Shown piece after piece: positions 41,005 through 48,998 of a stretch of 64,000 nt of DNA; positions within the stretch are counted from its first letter, which is position 1; each line of letters begins with the position of its first letter. The notes below the pieces were generated by a model. The model did not search any database, was not told the DNA's origin, and saw nothing but the letters and a program-made list of their open reading frames with translations. Source of the DNA: Leptolyngbya sp. KIOST-1. Its GTDB lineage: Bacteria; Cyanobacteriota; Cyanobacteriia; Phormidesmidales; Phormidesmidaceae. Made by a program: the position numbers and the translations under genes. The stretch covers positions 1,364,001 to 1,428,000 of the forward strand of contig NZ_JQFA01000004.1 in NCBI RefSeq assembly GCF_000763385.1. The letters run 5' to 3'.

Positions 41005-42537
41005 ATGGCCTCAAGATGGCTTACCTCAGGAGTCCCAGTGGCGGGGTTAGCCGCCGTGGGTGCTCTGGTTGTCGTCGCCCCGGCAAGGGCTGCTACCCTC
41101 CAGTACTGGTGGTTCGATGCCCAAACCAATCAGCTGGTGTTCACCACCGACAGCGAGGTTCAGCCCCAGGCGCAGCTGTTGGTCAACCCCACCCGCATTG
41201 TGGTCGATCTGCCGAACACCCAACTGGGCGGCACCAGCACCAGCCAGGCCGTCGGTGGGGCCATTCGCGAGGTGCGGGCCGGCCAGTTCGATCGCCAGAC
41301 CGCCCGCCTGGTGATCGAACTGGCCCCCGGCTACAGCCTCAACCCCCAGGACGTACGGGTACAGGGCATTCGCCCCAACCAGTGGGCGGTACAGCTGCCC
41401 CCCCTGAGCCAGGGTGCGGCGCTGCCTCAGGGCACCATTCCTACCCCGAGTGCTACCACCAACCAGGTCCAGGGGGCCACGGGCAGCGGCGCGGGAGCTA
41501 CCCTGACGGGGGTTGTCACCACGGGGGATGGCTTTTTAATTCGGCTCAGCGGCGAATCGACCACGCCGAACGTGCAGATTAGCAACGACTCTGCCGACAA
41601 TCGCTTCGCCATTATCGACCTGCCCAACACCGCCGTCGCCACCAGCCTCCGACCCCAGGATCTGCCCAACTACCGCTACAGCATTCTCACCTGGGATGTG
41701 GCCCAGCAGCCCACTAACCCACCGTCCACTCGCATTACCCTCAAGCTTGGTCCCACCAGCCCCGACTGGCGCGCCCTGCGCAACAACAGTGGGGTGGTGG
41801 TGCTGCCCCCCAGCGGGGTGCCCATCAGCAGCGTCTCTGACGAACCCCCGCCCCTGGCGACTGCCCCCAGCACCCAAGCCCCGCCAGTTCAGGCCCAGGC
41901 ACCGCCGCCCCCTGCTCAAACCCCGCCCCCGCCTACCCCCACCCCACCCCCCACTCGCTCGGCTGAGTCGCCCCCTATGCCTGCGGCCCCCAGCGGCCGG
42001 GTGGTGGTGGTAATCGACCCCGGCCACGGCGGCCGCGACCCCGGCGCAGTGGGCATCGGCGGCCTGCAGGAAAAACAGGTGATCTTCCCAATTTCCATGC
42101 GGGTGGCAGAACTGCTGGAGCAGCAGGGGGTGACGGTGGTGATGACCCGCCGCACAGACGTCACGGTGAGCCTGCAGGAGCGCTCTAACATTGCCAACCG
42201 CGCCCAGGGCAATGTGTTTGTCAGTATCCATGCCAATGCCATCAGCATGAGCCGCCCGGATGTCAACGGCATTGAGACTTACTTTTCCTCCGAGAGCGGA
42301 CGCCGGTTGGCGACTACCCTCCAGGCCAGTATGCTGGCGGCGACGGGAATGCGCGATCGCGGCGTCAAGCAGGCCCGCTTCCACGTGCTGCGGGCCACCA
42401 ACATGCCCGCAGCCCTGGTGGAGGTGGGCTTTGTCACCGGTGCCCAGGATGCCCCCCGCCTGGCCGACCCCGCCTGGCGCGAAACCATGGCCCAGGCGAT
42501 CGCCCGGGGAATTTTGCAATACCTCCAGGGGGGCTAG
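41005..42537 (+). CDS. N-acetylmuramoyl-L-alanine amidase with AMIN domains
   Basis: A 510-residue cell-wall hydrolase of the AmiC type. ATG at 41005 gives a signal peptide with APARAA at the cleavage site. An AMIN domain follows (about 31-125), a second AMIN-like part (about 165-270), a Pro-rich linker (280-330) and the Amidase_3 catalytic domain (335-508). Zinc ligands are His341 (DPGHGG), Glu356 (LQEKQV) and His409 (SIHANA), with catalytic Glu473 (LVEVGF). It cleaves the stem peptide from muramic acid in septal peptidoglycan, and in filamentous species also drills nanopores. AMIN targets it to the wall. All residues are intact. Confidence 0.92.
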   Translation: MASRWLTSGVPVAGLAAVGALVVVAPARAATLQYWWFDAQTNQLVFTTDSEVQPQAQLLVNPTRIVVDLPNTQLGGTSTSQAVGGAIREVRAGQFDRQTARLVIELAPGYSLNPQDVRVQGIRPNQWAVQLPPLSQGAALPQGTIPTPSATTNQVQGATGSGAGATLTGVVTTGDGFLIRLSGESTTPNVQISNDSADNRFAIIDLPNTAVATSLRPQDLPNYRYSILTWDVAQQPTNPPSTRITLKLGPTSPDWRALRNNSGVVVLPPSGVPISSVSDEPPPLATAPSTQAPPVQAQAPPPPAQTPPPPTPTPPPTRSAESPPMPAAPSGRVVVVIDPGHGGRDPGAVGIGGLQEKQVIFPISMRVAELLEQQGVTVVMTRRTDVTVSLQERSNIANRAQGNVFVSIHANAISMSRPDVNGIETYFSSESGRRLATTLQASMLAATGMRDRGVKQARFHVLRATNMPAALVEVGFVTGAQDAPRLADPAWRETMAQAIARGILQYLQGG

Positions 42538-42594
42538 CCGAGCGGAGCGGGCGATAGGTTAACCATTGCAGTTCGCTGGCTAGGGGGAGCAGGG

Positions 42595-43191
42595 TTATGA
42601 CCGCAGCGATCGCTGAAAGGTCTTAACCGCCTCGACGTGGTTGACCATATTGATGCAGCGTTGCAGCAGCGCCAGATCCAGCCCGCTGACCGCTTCGCTG
42701 GTGTCCACTTTTTCGTAGCGCAGGGCATTGTTGGGGCCTCGCAGGTGGTAAACCTCTAAGACCCCGTCTTCCCAAAACCAAACTTCTTGAATCTTTAGTC
42801 GCCGGTAGGCTTCTAGCTTGTTGATGCCGCCGGTAGAAAACACCACCTCAATCGCTAGATCGGGGCGATCGCGTCCGGGGGCCAGTTTGTAAGACTCATC
42901 GGCCTCGCGCTTGACGGCTCCGCCTTCGCTTTCGAGTGTCATGGAGCCAGTGGGGGTAAAGTCGAACCCGGCCATCAGCAGGTAAAGCTCTAGCAGGGCG
43001 GCAATGCGCTTTTTGACGGTTTCGTGGGGTTCACCCGGCCTGCGCCGAATCTCTAAAACACCATCTAAAAACGAGAGCCGGTAGCCTGGACGGGCTAACA
43101 ACTGCTCAACCGCTTTGAACTCTCTCCAGGTCAGACCCTCAAACAGGAGGGGGGCTGCTGGGTCGAGGGTGGCGATCGCCGCTGGGCGCAT
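42595..43191 (-). CDS. Uma2 family protein (DUF820, PD-(D/E)XK-like)
   Basis: A 198-residue protein of the very abundant cyanobacterial Uma2/DUF820 family. The family core is present: LTWREFKAVEQLL near the start, YRLSFLDGVLEIRR, and DRPDLAIEVVFSTGGINKLEAYRRLKIQEVWFW, where Asp and Glu belong to a restriction-endonuclease-like fold. Members are annotated as putative endonucleases and are multi-copy; transposition-associated or defensive roles are guessed, none proven. It opens the accessory block with the ATPase, TPR and toxin-antitoxin genes. Confidence 0.85.
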   Translation of the reverse strand: MRPAAIATLDPAAPLLFEGLTWREFKAVEQLLARPGYRLSFLDGVLEIRRRPGEPHETVKKRIAALLELYLLMAGFDFTPTGSMTLESEGGAVKREADESYKLAPGRDRPDLAIEVVFSTGGINKLEAYRRLKIQEVWFWEDGVLEVYHLRGPNNALRYEKVDTSEAVSGLDLALLQRCINMVNHVEAVKTFQRSLRS

Positions 43192-43340
43192 AGGACTCTC
43201 CTACCGTTTGGCCAGAACTCTATAACTAGTACTCCCCAGGGAACCAGTACTCCCCAGGGGCAACGGTGGCGTCCCCAGGACAGTGGTTCGGTATGATAGG
43301 AGGACCGTGACACCGTTGGCCACTCCCTAGATAGTCACCT

Positions 43341-44675
43341 ATGGCAGCTCCGAACTACACCCTGGCCAAAACCTTGCGCGAAGCCTATCGGGTCTGTGAT
43401 GTGCGCCCGCTGTCTTTGGAGAACATCGATCGCTATTACATTCCCTTTGAATCTCGCCAGAATGCCATTAGCGATGTCAACGGCAGATTGGCTGTCACTG
43501 AACCGGGGGAATTTGGCACTGTCCTATTTACCGGTCATATCGGCTGCGGCAAAAGTTCAGAACTGGCGCGAATCTCCCAGCACCAGCAGGAGGACTTTTT
43601 AGTGGTGGAGGTGCAGGTGGATGAGGAAGCAGACATTCAGGACATCGAGTACACCGATCTGTATTTGATTATCATCAAGCAAGTGGAGTTTGAACTCCGT
43701 AAGCTAAATATTCAGTTCGACCAAGATTTACTCAAAGGGTTTGAGGATTGGTTTAAGGAAATCACCACGGAGACTGAAGAAAGCGTAGCGCGATCGGTGA
43801 ATGTAGCTGCCGAGGCTACCCTGGGAGCCGATGCACCTTTTCTGGCCAAATTCCTGGTGAAGCTCATGGCCCAGATTCAGGGTTCAGTTACCGATAAGCG
43901 CCGTATCCGCCAGGTTTTGACGCCAGAGGTTTCTCGACTTAAGGCAGATATCAATCTGCTCCTGGCAGACGGCAGTAAAAAGCTACGGGCTAAGTTTCCT
44001 GAGAAAAAAGGCATCTTACTCATTTTGGATGGGTTAGACAAATGCCCGCCCAATGTCGCTACGCATCTATTTTTTGACTACGCCCTGCAAATGCAGGAGT
44101 TGCACTGCATGATTCTCTATACGGTGCCTATTTCTACCCTTTACAGCCAGCGAGGCATTAGTACTGCCTTTGGCAATCCCCACATTGTGCCGATGGTGAA
44201 TGTGTATCAGTACGCTCGCGATCGCCTGGAGCTAGATTACAACCCAGACGGGCTAAACGCCATTGCCAGCATGATCGAAAAGCGGGTAGATGCCAGTGCT
44301 GTGTTTGAGAGCCGCGAGCTGTTGCTAGAGATGGCAAAAACCAGTGGTGGCCACGTACGCCACATGATGCAGATGATGCGAGATGCCAGCATTCACGCCC
44401 TGGGCCTGGGTCGCACGAAAATTCAGGCGGACAATGTGACCTATGCGGCTAAACAGCTTCAGTTTCGTTTTGAGCGATCGACCCCACGTACCCACTATCC
44501 CGAATTGGCCAAGATTGCTCAGAAGAAAGAAATTACCGACGACAATGTTGGGAAAGAACTACTGTTTAGCACGGCGGTTCTAGAGTATAACGGCGACAAT
44601 CGTTGGATCTATCCTCATCCGGTGATACGGCACAGTGACCTCTTCAAACAAGCCCTGGCTGACATCCCAGCCTGA
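43341..44675 (+). CDS. P-loop AAA/STAND-type ATPase (paired with TPR protein)
   Basis: A 444-residue soluble NTPase. Walker A is GHIGCGKSS (65-73, Lys71), Walker B is ILLILDGLDK (Asp230, Asp233), and a sensor-like strand MILYTVPIS follows. Downstream helices (about 300-385) with HVRHMMQMMRDA look like the winged or lid domain of AAA and STAND ATPases. The start YTLAKTLREAYRVCDVRPL is not a DNA-binding motif I know. No effector domain is visible. Its last 41 bases overlap the TPR gene start, so the two are made together. I infer a signal-transducing ATPase whose partner senses through TPRs; a stress or defence role is speculative. Confidence 0.75.
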   Translation: MAAPNYTLAKTLREAYRVCDVRPLSLENIDRYYIPFESRQNAISDVNGRLAVTEPGEFGTVLFTGHIGCGKSSELARISQHQQEDFLVVEVQVDEEADIQDIEYTDLYLIIIKQVEFELRKLNIQFDQDLLKGFEDWFKEITTETEESVARSVNVAAEATLGADAPFLAKFLVKLMAQIQGSVTDKRRIRQVLTPEVSRLKADINLLLADGSKKLRAKFPEKKGILLILDGLDKCPPNVATHLFFDYALQMQELHCMILYTVPISTLYSQRGISTAFGNPHIVPMVNVYQYARDRLELDYNPDGLNAIASMIEKRVDASAVFESRELLLEMAKTSGGHVRHMMQMMRDASIHALGLGRTKIQADNVTYAAKQLQFRFERSTPRTHYPELAKIAQKKEITDDNVGKELLFSTAVLEYNGDNRWIYPHPVIRHSDLFKQALADIPA

Positions 44676-46686
44676 CTCAGCCCTGCCCGAGTTTTTGGGG
44701 CTGAATCTAGAGTCTTTTCGCGGGTTGGCTACGTTTTGCGACCTGTCGGAGGGCTTTGCCATTGCCTTTGCCGAAGTCAACTTTGCTGCCGATGGGGATA
44801 GGCTGATTCAAGCCTTGCGGGAACGTCCAGAATGCCAGGCCGTGCAACTGGTGGTGCTGGATTTTTCCCAGGAGCGTCTTGCCTCGCTGCTACCCAGGCT
44901 AATGGCAGAAGTGGCCAACCTGCCAACGGCGGCCAATCTAAAGTTAGTGGTTGTTTTGCGGGGGCTCGAAACCTCGATTGGCATCGCAGAGGATGATGTG
45001 GTCTTTCTAGAAGACCTCAACTTCATCCGCGATGCCCTGGCCCGTCGCATTCCCCACCCAATCATTTTTGTTCTGCCCAAGTATGCGCTCAAACGCCTGG
45101 CCCGCACCGCCAGGGATTTTTGGGCCTGGGCCTCGGCAGTGTTTGAATTTCGCTCCGTCCGCAGTGATGTTAATACAGCCCAAACGGCTGCCCTGAACTC
45201 TGGCCGCCTCTTTACTAGCGATCTCAAGCCCGTCAAGCAAAGCCGCATTGATCAGCTTCACCGCCTGCTGGAGGAATATGCTCCCGCCGCCTGCGACAGC
45301 GCCATTGCCAATGCCGAAATTCGCCTGACAATTTTGCTAGAGCTAGCAGATGCTTATCGTAGTTTGTCTGAGATGAAGACGGCTTGTCAATTTTATCGCC
45401 AGGCCCTGTCTCTAGCCCAAGCCAGCCAGAAACAAATTCTTGAAGCTGAAGCCCTGTTGGGTTTAGGTAAAACTCTCCGTTTTATCGAAACTGATCGTCA
45501 AGCTCTGGAAACCTACGAGCAGGCGTTGACGATTTATCGCGAGGTGGGCGCTCGGCTCGGCGAAGCCAACACGCTGCAAGCGCAGGGCGACGTGCTGCAA
45601 TTCCTCAAACAAAGTCGTGAGGCGCTGGAAACCTACGAGCAGGCGTTGACGATTTATCGCGAGGTGGGCGATCGGCTCGGCGAAGCCAACACGCTGCAAG
45701 CGCAGGGCGACGTGCTGCAATTCCTTGATCAACGGAGTGAGGCGCTGGGGAACTACGAGCAGGCGTTGACAATTTATCGCGAGGTGGGCGATCGGCTCGG
45801 CGAAGCCAACACGCTGAAAGCGCAGGGCGAAGTGCTGCAATTCCTCGATCAACGGAGTGAGGCGCTGGGGAACTACGAGCAGGCGTTGACGATTTATCGC
45901 GAGGTGGGCGATCGGCTCGGCGAAGCTAACACGCTGAAAGCGCAGGGCGACGTGCTGCAATTCCTCAAACAAAGTCGTGAGGCGCTGGGGAACTACGAGC
46001 AGGCGTTGACGATTTATCGCGAGGTGGGCGATCGGCTCGGCGAAGCTAACACGCTGAAAGCGCAGGGCGACGTGCTGCAATTCCTCAAACAAAGTCGTGA
46101 GGCGCTGGGGAACTACGAGCAGGCGTTGACGATTTATCGCGAGGTGGGCGCTCGGCTCGGCGAAGCCAACACGCTGCAAGCGCAGGGCGATGTGCTGCAA
46201 TTCCTCGATCAACGTAGCGAGGCGCTGGCCAACTACGAGCAGGCGTTGACGATTTATCGCGAGGTGGGCGATCGGCTCGGCGAAGCCAACACGCTGCAAG
46301 CGCAGGGCGACGTGCTGCAATTCCTCAAACAAAGTCGTGAGGCGCTGGCGAACTACGAGCAGGCGTTGACGATTTATCGCGAGGTGGGCGCTCGGCTCGG
46401 CGAAGCCAACGCTGTGCTGGGCGTGGGCAGTTTACAAGATGATCCCCAGCGGGCGATGGATTATTTTTTGCAGGCCCAGGCAATTTTTGGGGCCATTGGC
46501 AGCCGATACAGCCAGGGCCGCAATCTGCTGATGTTCATTGTCCAGGCCCAGGTGCAGCTCAACGACCTGGCGGGGGCGCACCAATCCCTAGACGAGGCCA
46601 CCGCCATTGGCCAGGAAATCGGCTTCGAGCCATTCTGCCAGTATGCCGACCAAGTTCGGGCTCAACTCTCTAACCCAGCGTCATGA
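44635..46686 (+). CDS. TPR protein with eight near-identical 40-residue repeats
   Basis: A 683-residue protein starting at GTG 44635, inside the end of the ATPase gene. Residues 1-210 form a non-repeat domain that looks like a nucleotide-binding-like fold without a Walker A (VQLVVLDFSQERLASLLP, LKLVVVLRGLETSIGI, HPIIFVLPKYALKRLA, DFWAWASAVFEFRS). Residues 215-280 are degenerate TPR helices. Then eight 40-residue units follow, consensus EALGNYEQALTIYREVGDRL then GEANTLQAQGDVLQFLKQSR, which are LGN/kinesin-light-chain-type TPRs. The units differ by few residues (D/A at one place, LETY/LGNY/LANY, LKQS/LDQR). A final helical cap ends the protein. It probably binds peptides or proteins and signals to the ATPase; function unknown. 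Confidence 0.8.
   Translation: MTSSNKPWLTSQPDSALPEFLGLNLESFRGLATFCDLSEGFAIAFAEVNFAADGDRLIQALRERPECQAVQLVVLDFSQERLASLLPRLMAEVANLPTAANLKLVVVLRGLETSIGIAEDDVVFLEDLNFIRDALARRIPHPIIFVLPKYALKRLARTARDFWAWASAVFEFRSVRSDVNTAQTAALNSGRLFTSDLKPVKQSRIDQLHRLLEEYAPAACDSAIANAEIRLTILLELADAYRSLSEMKTACQFYRQALSLAQASQKQILEAEALLGLGKTLRFIETDRQALETYEQALTIYREVGARLGEANTLQAQGDVLQFLKQSREALETYEQALTIYREVGDRLGEANTLQAQGDVLQFLDQRSEALGNYEQALTIYREVGDRLGEANTLKAQGEVLQFLDQRSEALGNYEQALTIYREVGDRLGEANTLKAQGDVLQFLKQSREALGNYEQALTIYREVGDRLGEANTLKAQGDVLQFLKQSREALGNYEQALTIYREVGARLGEANTLQAQGDVLQFLDQRSEALANYEQALTIYREVGDRLGEANTLQAQGDVLQFLKQSREALANYEQALTIYREVGARLGEANAVLGVGSLQDDPQRAMDYFLQAQAIFGAIGSRYSQGRNLLMFIVQAQVQLNDLAGAHQSLDEATAIGQEIGFEPFCQYADQVRAQLSNPAS
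45481..46416 (+). repeat. eight tandem 120-bp coding repeats
   Basis: Each unit begins near ...GAGGCGCTGG and contains the invariant TACGAGCAGGCGTTGAC and GAGGTGGGCG; units start at 45481, 45601, 45721, 45841, 45961, 46081, 46201 and 46321. The first unit diverges in its opening half and the last in its closing part. High identity at synonymous positions shows recent copying rather than selection on protein alone. Confidence 0.92.
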
Positions 46687-46765
46687 GCAGAGAATGGTAG
46701 TAGTGGGTTGGGCGGTGATGGGGTGGCGGAGTGTTCTGGTTGGTAGTGGAGCGAGGTAAACAGCA

Positions 46766-46984
46766 ATGAAAGCCTATGAGTTTGCGGGGGAAGTGATGGC
46801 CGATGGGCAGCTTAAACTGCCAGAGTCGGCCCTGGTGCAGTTGGCGGGGCATCGCGCCGTCAGAGTCATCGTGCTAGTGCAAGACCCATCAGAAGATGAG
46901 GAAGCAGCCGAGTGGAATACTATGGCAGCTGAGCAGTTTTTAGCGGGCTACAGCAAAGCCGATGCCATCTACGACACGTTGTAG
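46766..46984 (+). CDS. antitoxin of a MazF-type pair (AbrB/DUF2281-like)
   Basis: A 72-residue protein: a short N-terminal beta region (KAYEFAGEVMADGQLKLPES, VRVIVLVQDP) like VapB/DUF2281-type antitoxins, then an acidic, probably unstructured tail (SEDEEAAEWNTMAAEQFLAGY) suited to cover a toxin. It ends 2 bases before the toxin gene. It likely neutralises the adjacent PemK/MazF-like RNase and represses its own promoter; both are inferences from gene order. Start ATG 46766. Confidence 0.75.
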   Translation: MKAYEFAGEVMADGQLKLPESALVQLAGHRAVRVIVLVQDPSEDEEAAEWNTMAAEQFLAGYSKADAIYDTL

Positions 46985-46986
46985 CT

Positions 46987-47319
46987 ATGATCCGCTACCA
47001 GCCTGGTGATGTGGTTTTGCTGGCGTTTCCCTTCACCGATGGCATTCGCCAAAAACAGCGCCCAGCCCTAGTTCTGCTAGATATAGACGACCCAGATATT
47101 GTGGTGGCCCGGATTACCAGCCAACCCTACACAACTGCTTTTGATGTTGCCCTTGCAAACCAGGCTGAAGCGGGTTTGCTGCTGCCTTCAACCGTGCGAC
47201 TACACAAGCTGGCGACTCTGGAGAAAAGTATGGTTAGCCGCTGGCTGGGGCATCTTTCAGCCCCAGATTGGGCCAGAGTCGGAAATGTGATCAACCTGCT
47301 GTGGAGGCTAAGCCCATAG
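46987..47319 (+). CDS. MazF/PemK-type toxin (mRNA interferase)
   Basis: A 110-residue protein of the PemK/MazF SH3-like fold: the start YQPGDVVLLAFPFTDGIRQK is followed by QRPALVLLDIDDPDIVVARI, with the basic RPALVL strand typical of the catalytic site, and TVRLHKLATLEKSMVSRWLG as the usual third block. Relatives cut mRNA at short sequence motifs when free of antitoxin. It directly follows its antitoxin (2-base gap). The pair is complete and looks functional. It is adjacent to the ATPase/TPR pair, 80 bases after the TPR stop. Confidence 0.88.
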   Translation: MIRYQPGDVVLLAFPFTDGIRQKQRPALVLLDIDDPDIVVARITSQPYTTAFDVALANQAEAGLLLPSTVRLHKLATLEKSMVSRWLGHLSAPDWARVGNVINLLWRLSP

Positions 47320-47333
47320 TCATCAGGTATCGA

Positions 47334-47966
47334 TCAGCGTCTAACCCCATCGTTTTCCGCCACAATTTTGGCCAGCCCCTTCAATATCTGTAGCGTCTGG
47401 GCCAGCCCCCCATCCTGATCCAAAATCAGCTCCTTCGATCGCGCATACTGCCGACCCGCTAGCTTTACAAACACAAAACTACTGCCATTGGTCACCAGGC
47501 CGTACAGCGGCAGCGACGAGTCTGGCGCGGCCATCATATAGCCCAACACCTGGGGAATCCCCACCTTGAGCGAAAACTCCGCCCGCTTCGACTCAATTAC
47601 CAGCACCCAGAGCTGATCCTTCAGCACCAGCACATCCAGCCGCCCCCGCAGGGTGTGCTCATCGGCGGTGGCGGTGATTTCCACCGTTTTCTCGGTGGTG
47701 ACGTAGAACGGCGGCAAAAACAGCCCGGCCAGGTCCAGCAGGGGCGCGACCACCGCCAGCTTGACGGTGTTTTCCAGCAGCGATCGCCGCTCCAGGTTGG
47801 CATAGGCCGCCTCTACCCGGGCCAGTCGTTCCAGCTCTGCCGGGCTGAGCGCGGGCAAATCCCCCTGCCATTCGGAGAAAAACGCGCCATCACGAGCCTC
47901 CCGCAGCCCAAACTGCTGCTCCAGGTCGTACAGCGTCAACTTCTCAATGGGTAAAGTCTGCACCAT
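47334..47966 (-). CDS. type I restriction HsdR-N-like nuclease-fold protein, stand-alone
   Basis: A 210-residue protein; ATG at 47966 has an AGGTGGGCT ribosome site just upstream. The centre has a PD-(D/E)XK core: RGRLDVLVLKDQLWVLVIESKRAEFSLKVGIPQVLGYM, with Asp111, Glu125-x-Lys127 and Gln139, like the N-terminal nuclease of type I restriction R subunits. There is no helicase or specificity subunit here. Such short stand-alone proteins are frequent in cyanobacteria with no known role. It converges on the toxin gene with a 14-base gap. Confidence 0.78.
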   Translation of the reverse strand: MVQTLPIEKLTLYDLEQQFGLREARDGAFFSEWQGDLPALSPAELERLARVEAAYANLERRSLLENTVKLAVVAPLLDLAGLFLPPFYVTTEKTVEITATADEHTLRGRLDVLVLKDQLWVLVIESKRAEFSLKVGIPQVLGYMMAAPDSSLPLYGLVTNGSSFVFVKLAGRQYARSKELILDQDGGLAQTLQILKGLAKIVAENDGVRR

Positions 47967-48033
47967 AGCCCACCTCCTGTCGCTTTTCCTAAGGCTATTG
48001 TGGCACTTGTCATCAGCACCAGACTCTTTACCT

Positions 48034-48846
48034 ATGCCCCACTGGTTCAACGGCACCTACTCTCCCACCGACCACCTCACCCTGGCCGTCACCGACCCCG
48101 CCCTGCTCTACGGAGCCACGACTTTCACCACCCTGCGGGTCTACGGCAACAGCCTCGACCATCCCCTCACCCACTGGGCCGCCCACCAGACACGGCTGGC
48201 CCAGGCGCTGCAAGCCTTTGGCTGGCCCAGCCCCGACTGGGCCGCCGTCCGCCAGGGGGCCGAGACGCTGCTGAAAGACTATCCCGTGCTGCGAATCACC
48301 ATCTTCCCCGACGGTCGGGAAATGGTGATGGGTCGCGGCCTGCCCTCCGATCTAGAGCAGATGCAAACCCAGGGGATTGTGGCCTGGGTCGCCCGAGGTG
48401 AGCTTTACCAGCGCCCTTCGCCTACCTACAAGACCGGCAACTACATGGGGGCCTGGCTGGCCCTGCAATCCGCCCAGCGGCAGGGGGCTCGCGAAGCGAT
48501 TCTGGTGGACGCCCAGGGCCAGTGGCTCGAAACCAGCACCGGAAACCTCTGGGGCTGGGCCAAGGGCCAGTGGCACACCCCCGCCGGGACGGGCCTGCTG
48601 CCTGGCATCGCTCGCCTTCACCTTCTTGATACGCTCAAGCGGCAGGGGCAGCGGGTGAGTCAAACCCCCTGGCCGTCAGGCATTATTCAGCGGTTTGAGG
48701 CCCTGGCCTACAGCAACTCAGCGGTGCAGGTGGTACCGATTCACACGGTGCTGGGACACACAGTTATGGGCGATCGCAGTAGACTGGAACTTAACCCCCA
48801 GCACCCGGCCCTGGCGGCTTTACGGGCTGCTTTTAGGGAAAATTAG
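48034..48846 (+). CDS. PLP-dependent class IV aminotransferase (4-amino-4-deoxychorismate lyase-like)
   Basis: A 270-residue class IV enzyme. The PLP-binding Lys is probably Lys133 (SPTYKTGNYMGAWLAL), matching the YK-N pattern of PabC and BCAT families. Other marks are GATTFTTLRVYG near the N-terminus and TSTGNLWGW, as in PabC's ETSTTNLFW segment. PabC makes p-aminobenzoate for folate; branched-chain or D-amino-acid aminotransferase is the alternative. ATG at 48034 was chosen because upstream codons are not conserved in character; the frame extends 29 codons further. Divergent from the HsdR-N-like gene. Confidence 0.8.
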   Translation: MPHWFNGTYSPTDHLTLAVTDPALLYGATTFTTLRVYGNSLDHPLTHWAAHQTRLAQALQAFGWPSPDWAAVRQGAETLLKDYPVLRITIFPDGREMVMGRGLPSDLEQMQTQGIVAWVARGELYQRPSPTYKTGNYMGAWLALQSAQRQGAREAILVDAQGQWLETSTGNLWGWAKGQWHTPAGTGLLPGIARLHLLDTLKRQGQRVSQTPWPSGIIQRFEALAYSNSAVQVVPIHTVLGHTVMGDRSRLELNPQHPALAALRAAFREN

Positions 48847-48998
48847 TATCTAAATACCTATTCCATTGGCCCATTCCGACAGATGGCGTTAACATAAGTT
48901 AATATCCTTCTAATCATAGAGCCTGTTTAAGATTCAGCCTTAGAGAGCAGTTTCGTAGAAACAGTTCGTCCCAAGATGTTAGTGGAGGCAATAGCCCG

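Noticed and set aside
45463..46332. Minus-strand repeat frame opposite the TPR gene
   Set aside because: Mirror of the 120-bp repeats; repetition is explained by the TPR coding strand.
45481..46416. Regular 120-bp repeats as a CRISPR or non-coding satellite
   Set aside because: Units are directly abutting without spacers, have 120-bp period and encode continuous 40-residue TPRs in frame.
48888..48908. GTTAACATAAGTTAATAT upstream of ftsH as an HLR1 site
   Set aside because: Half-sites read TTAACA and TTAATA rather than TTACA, so it does not meet the consensus.
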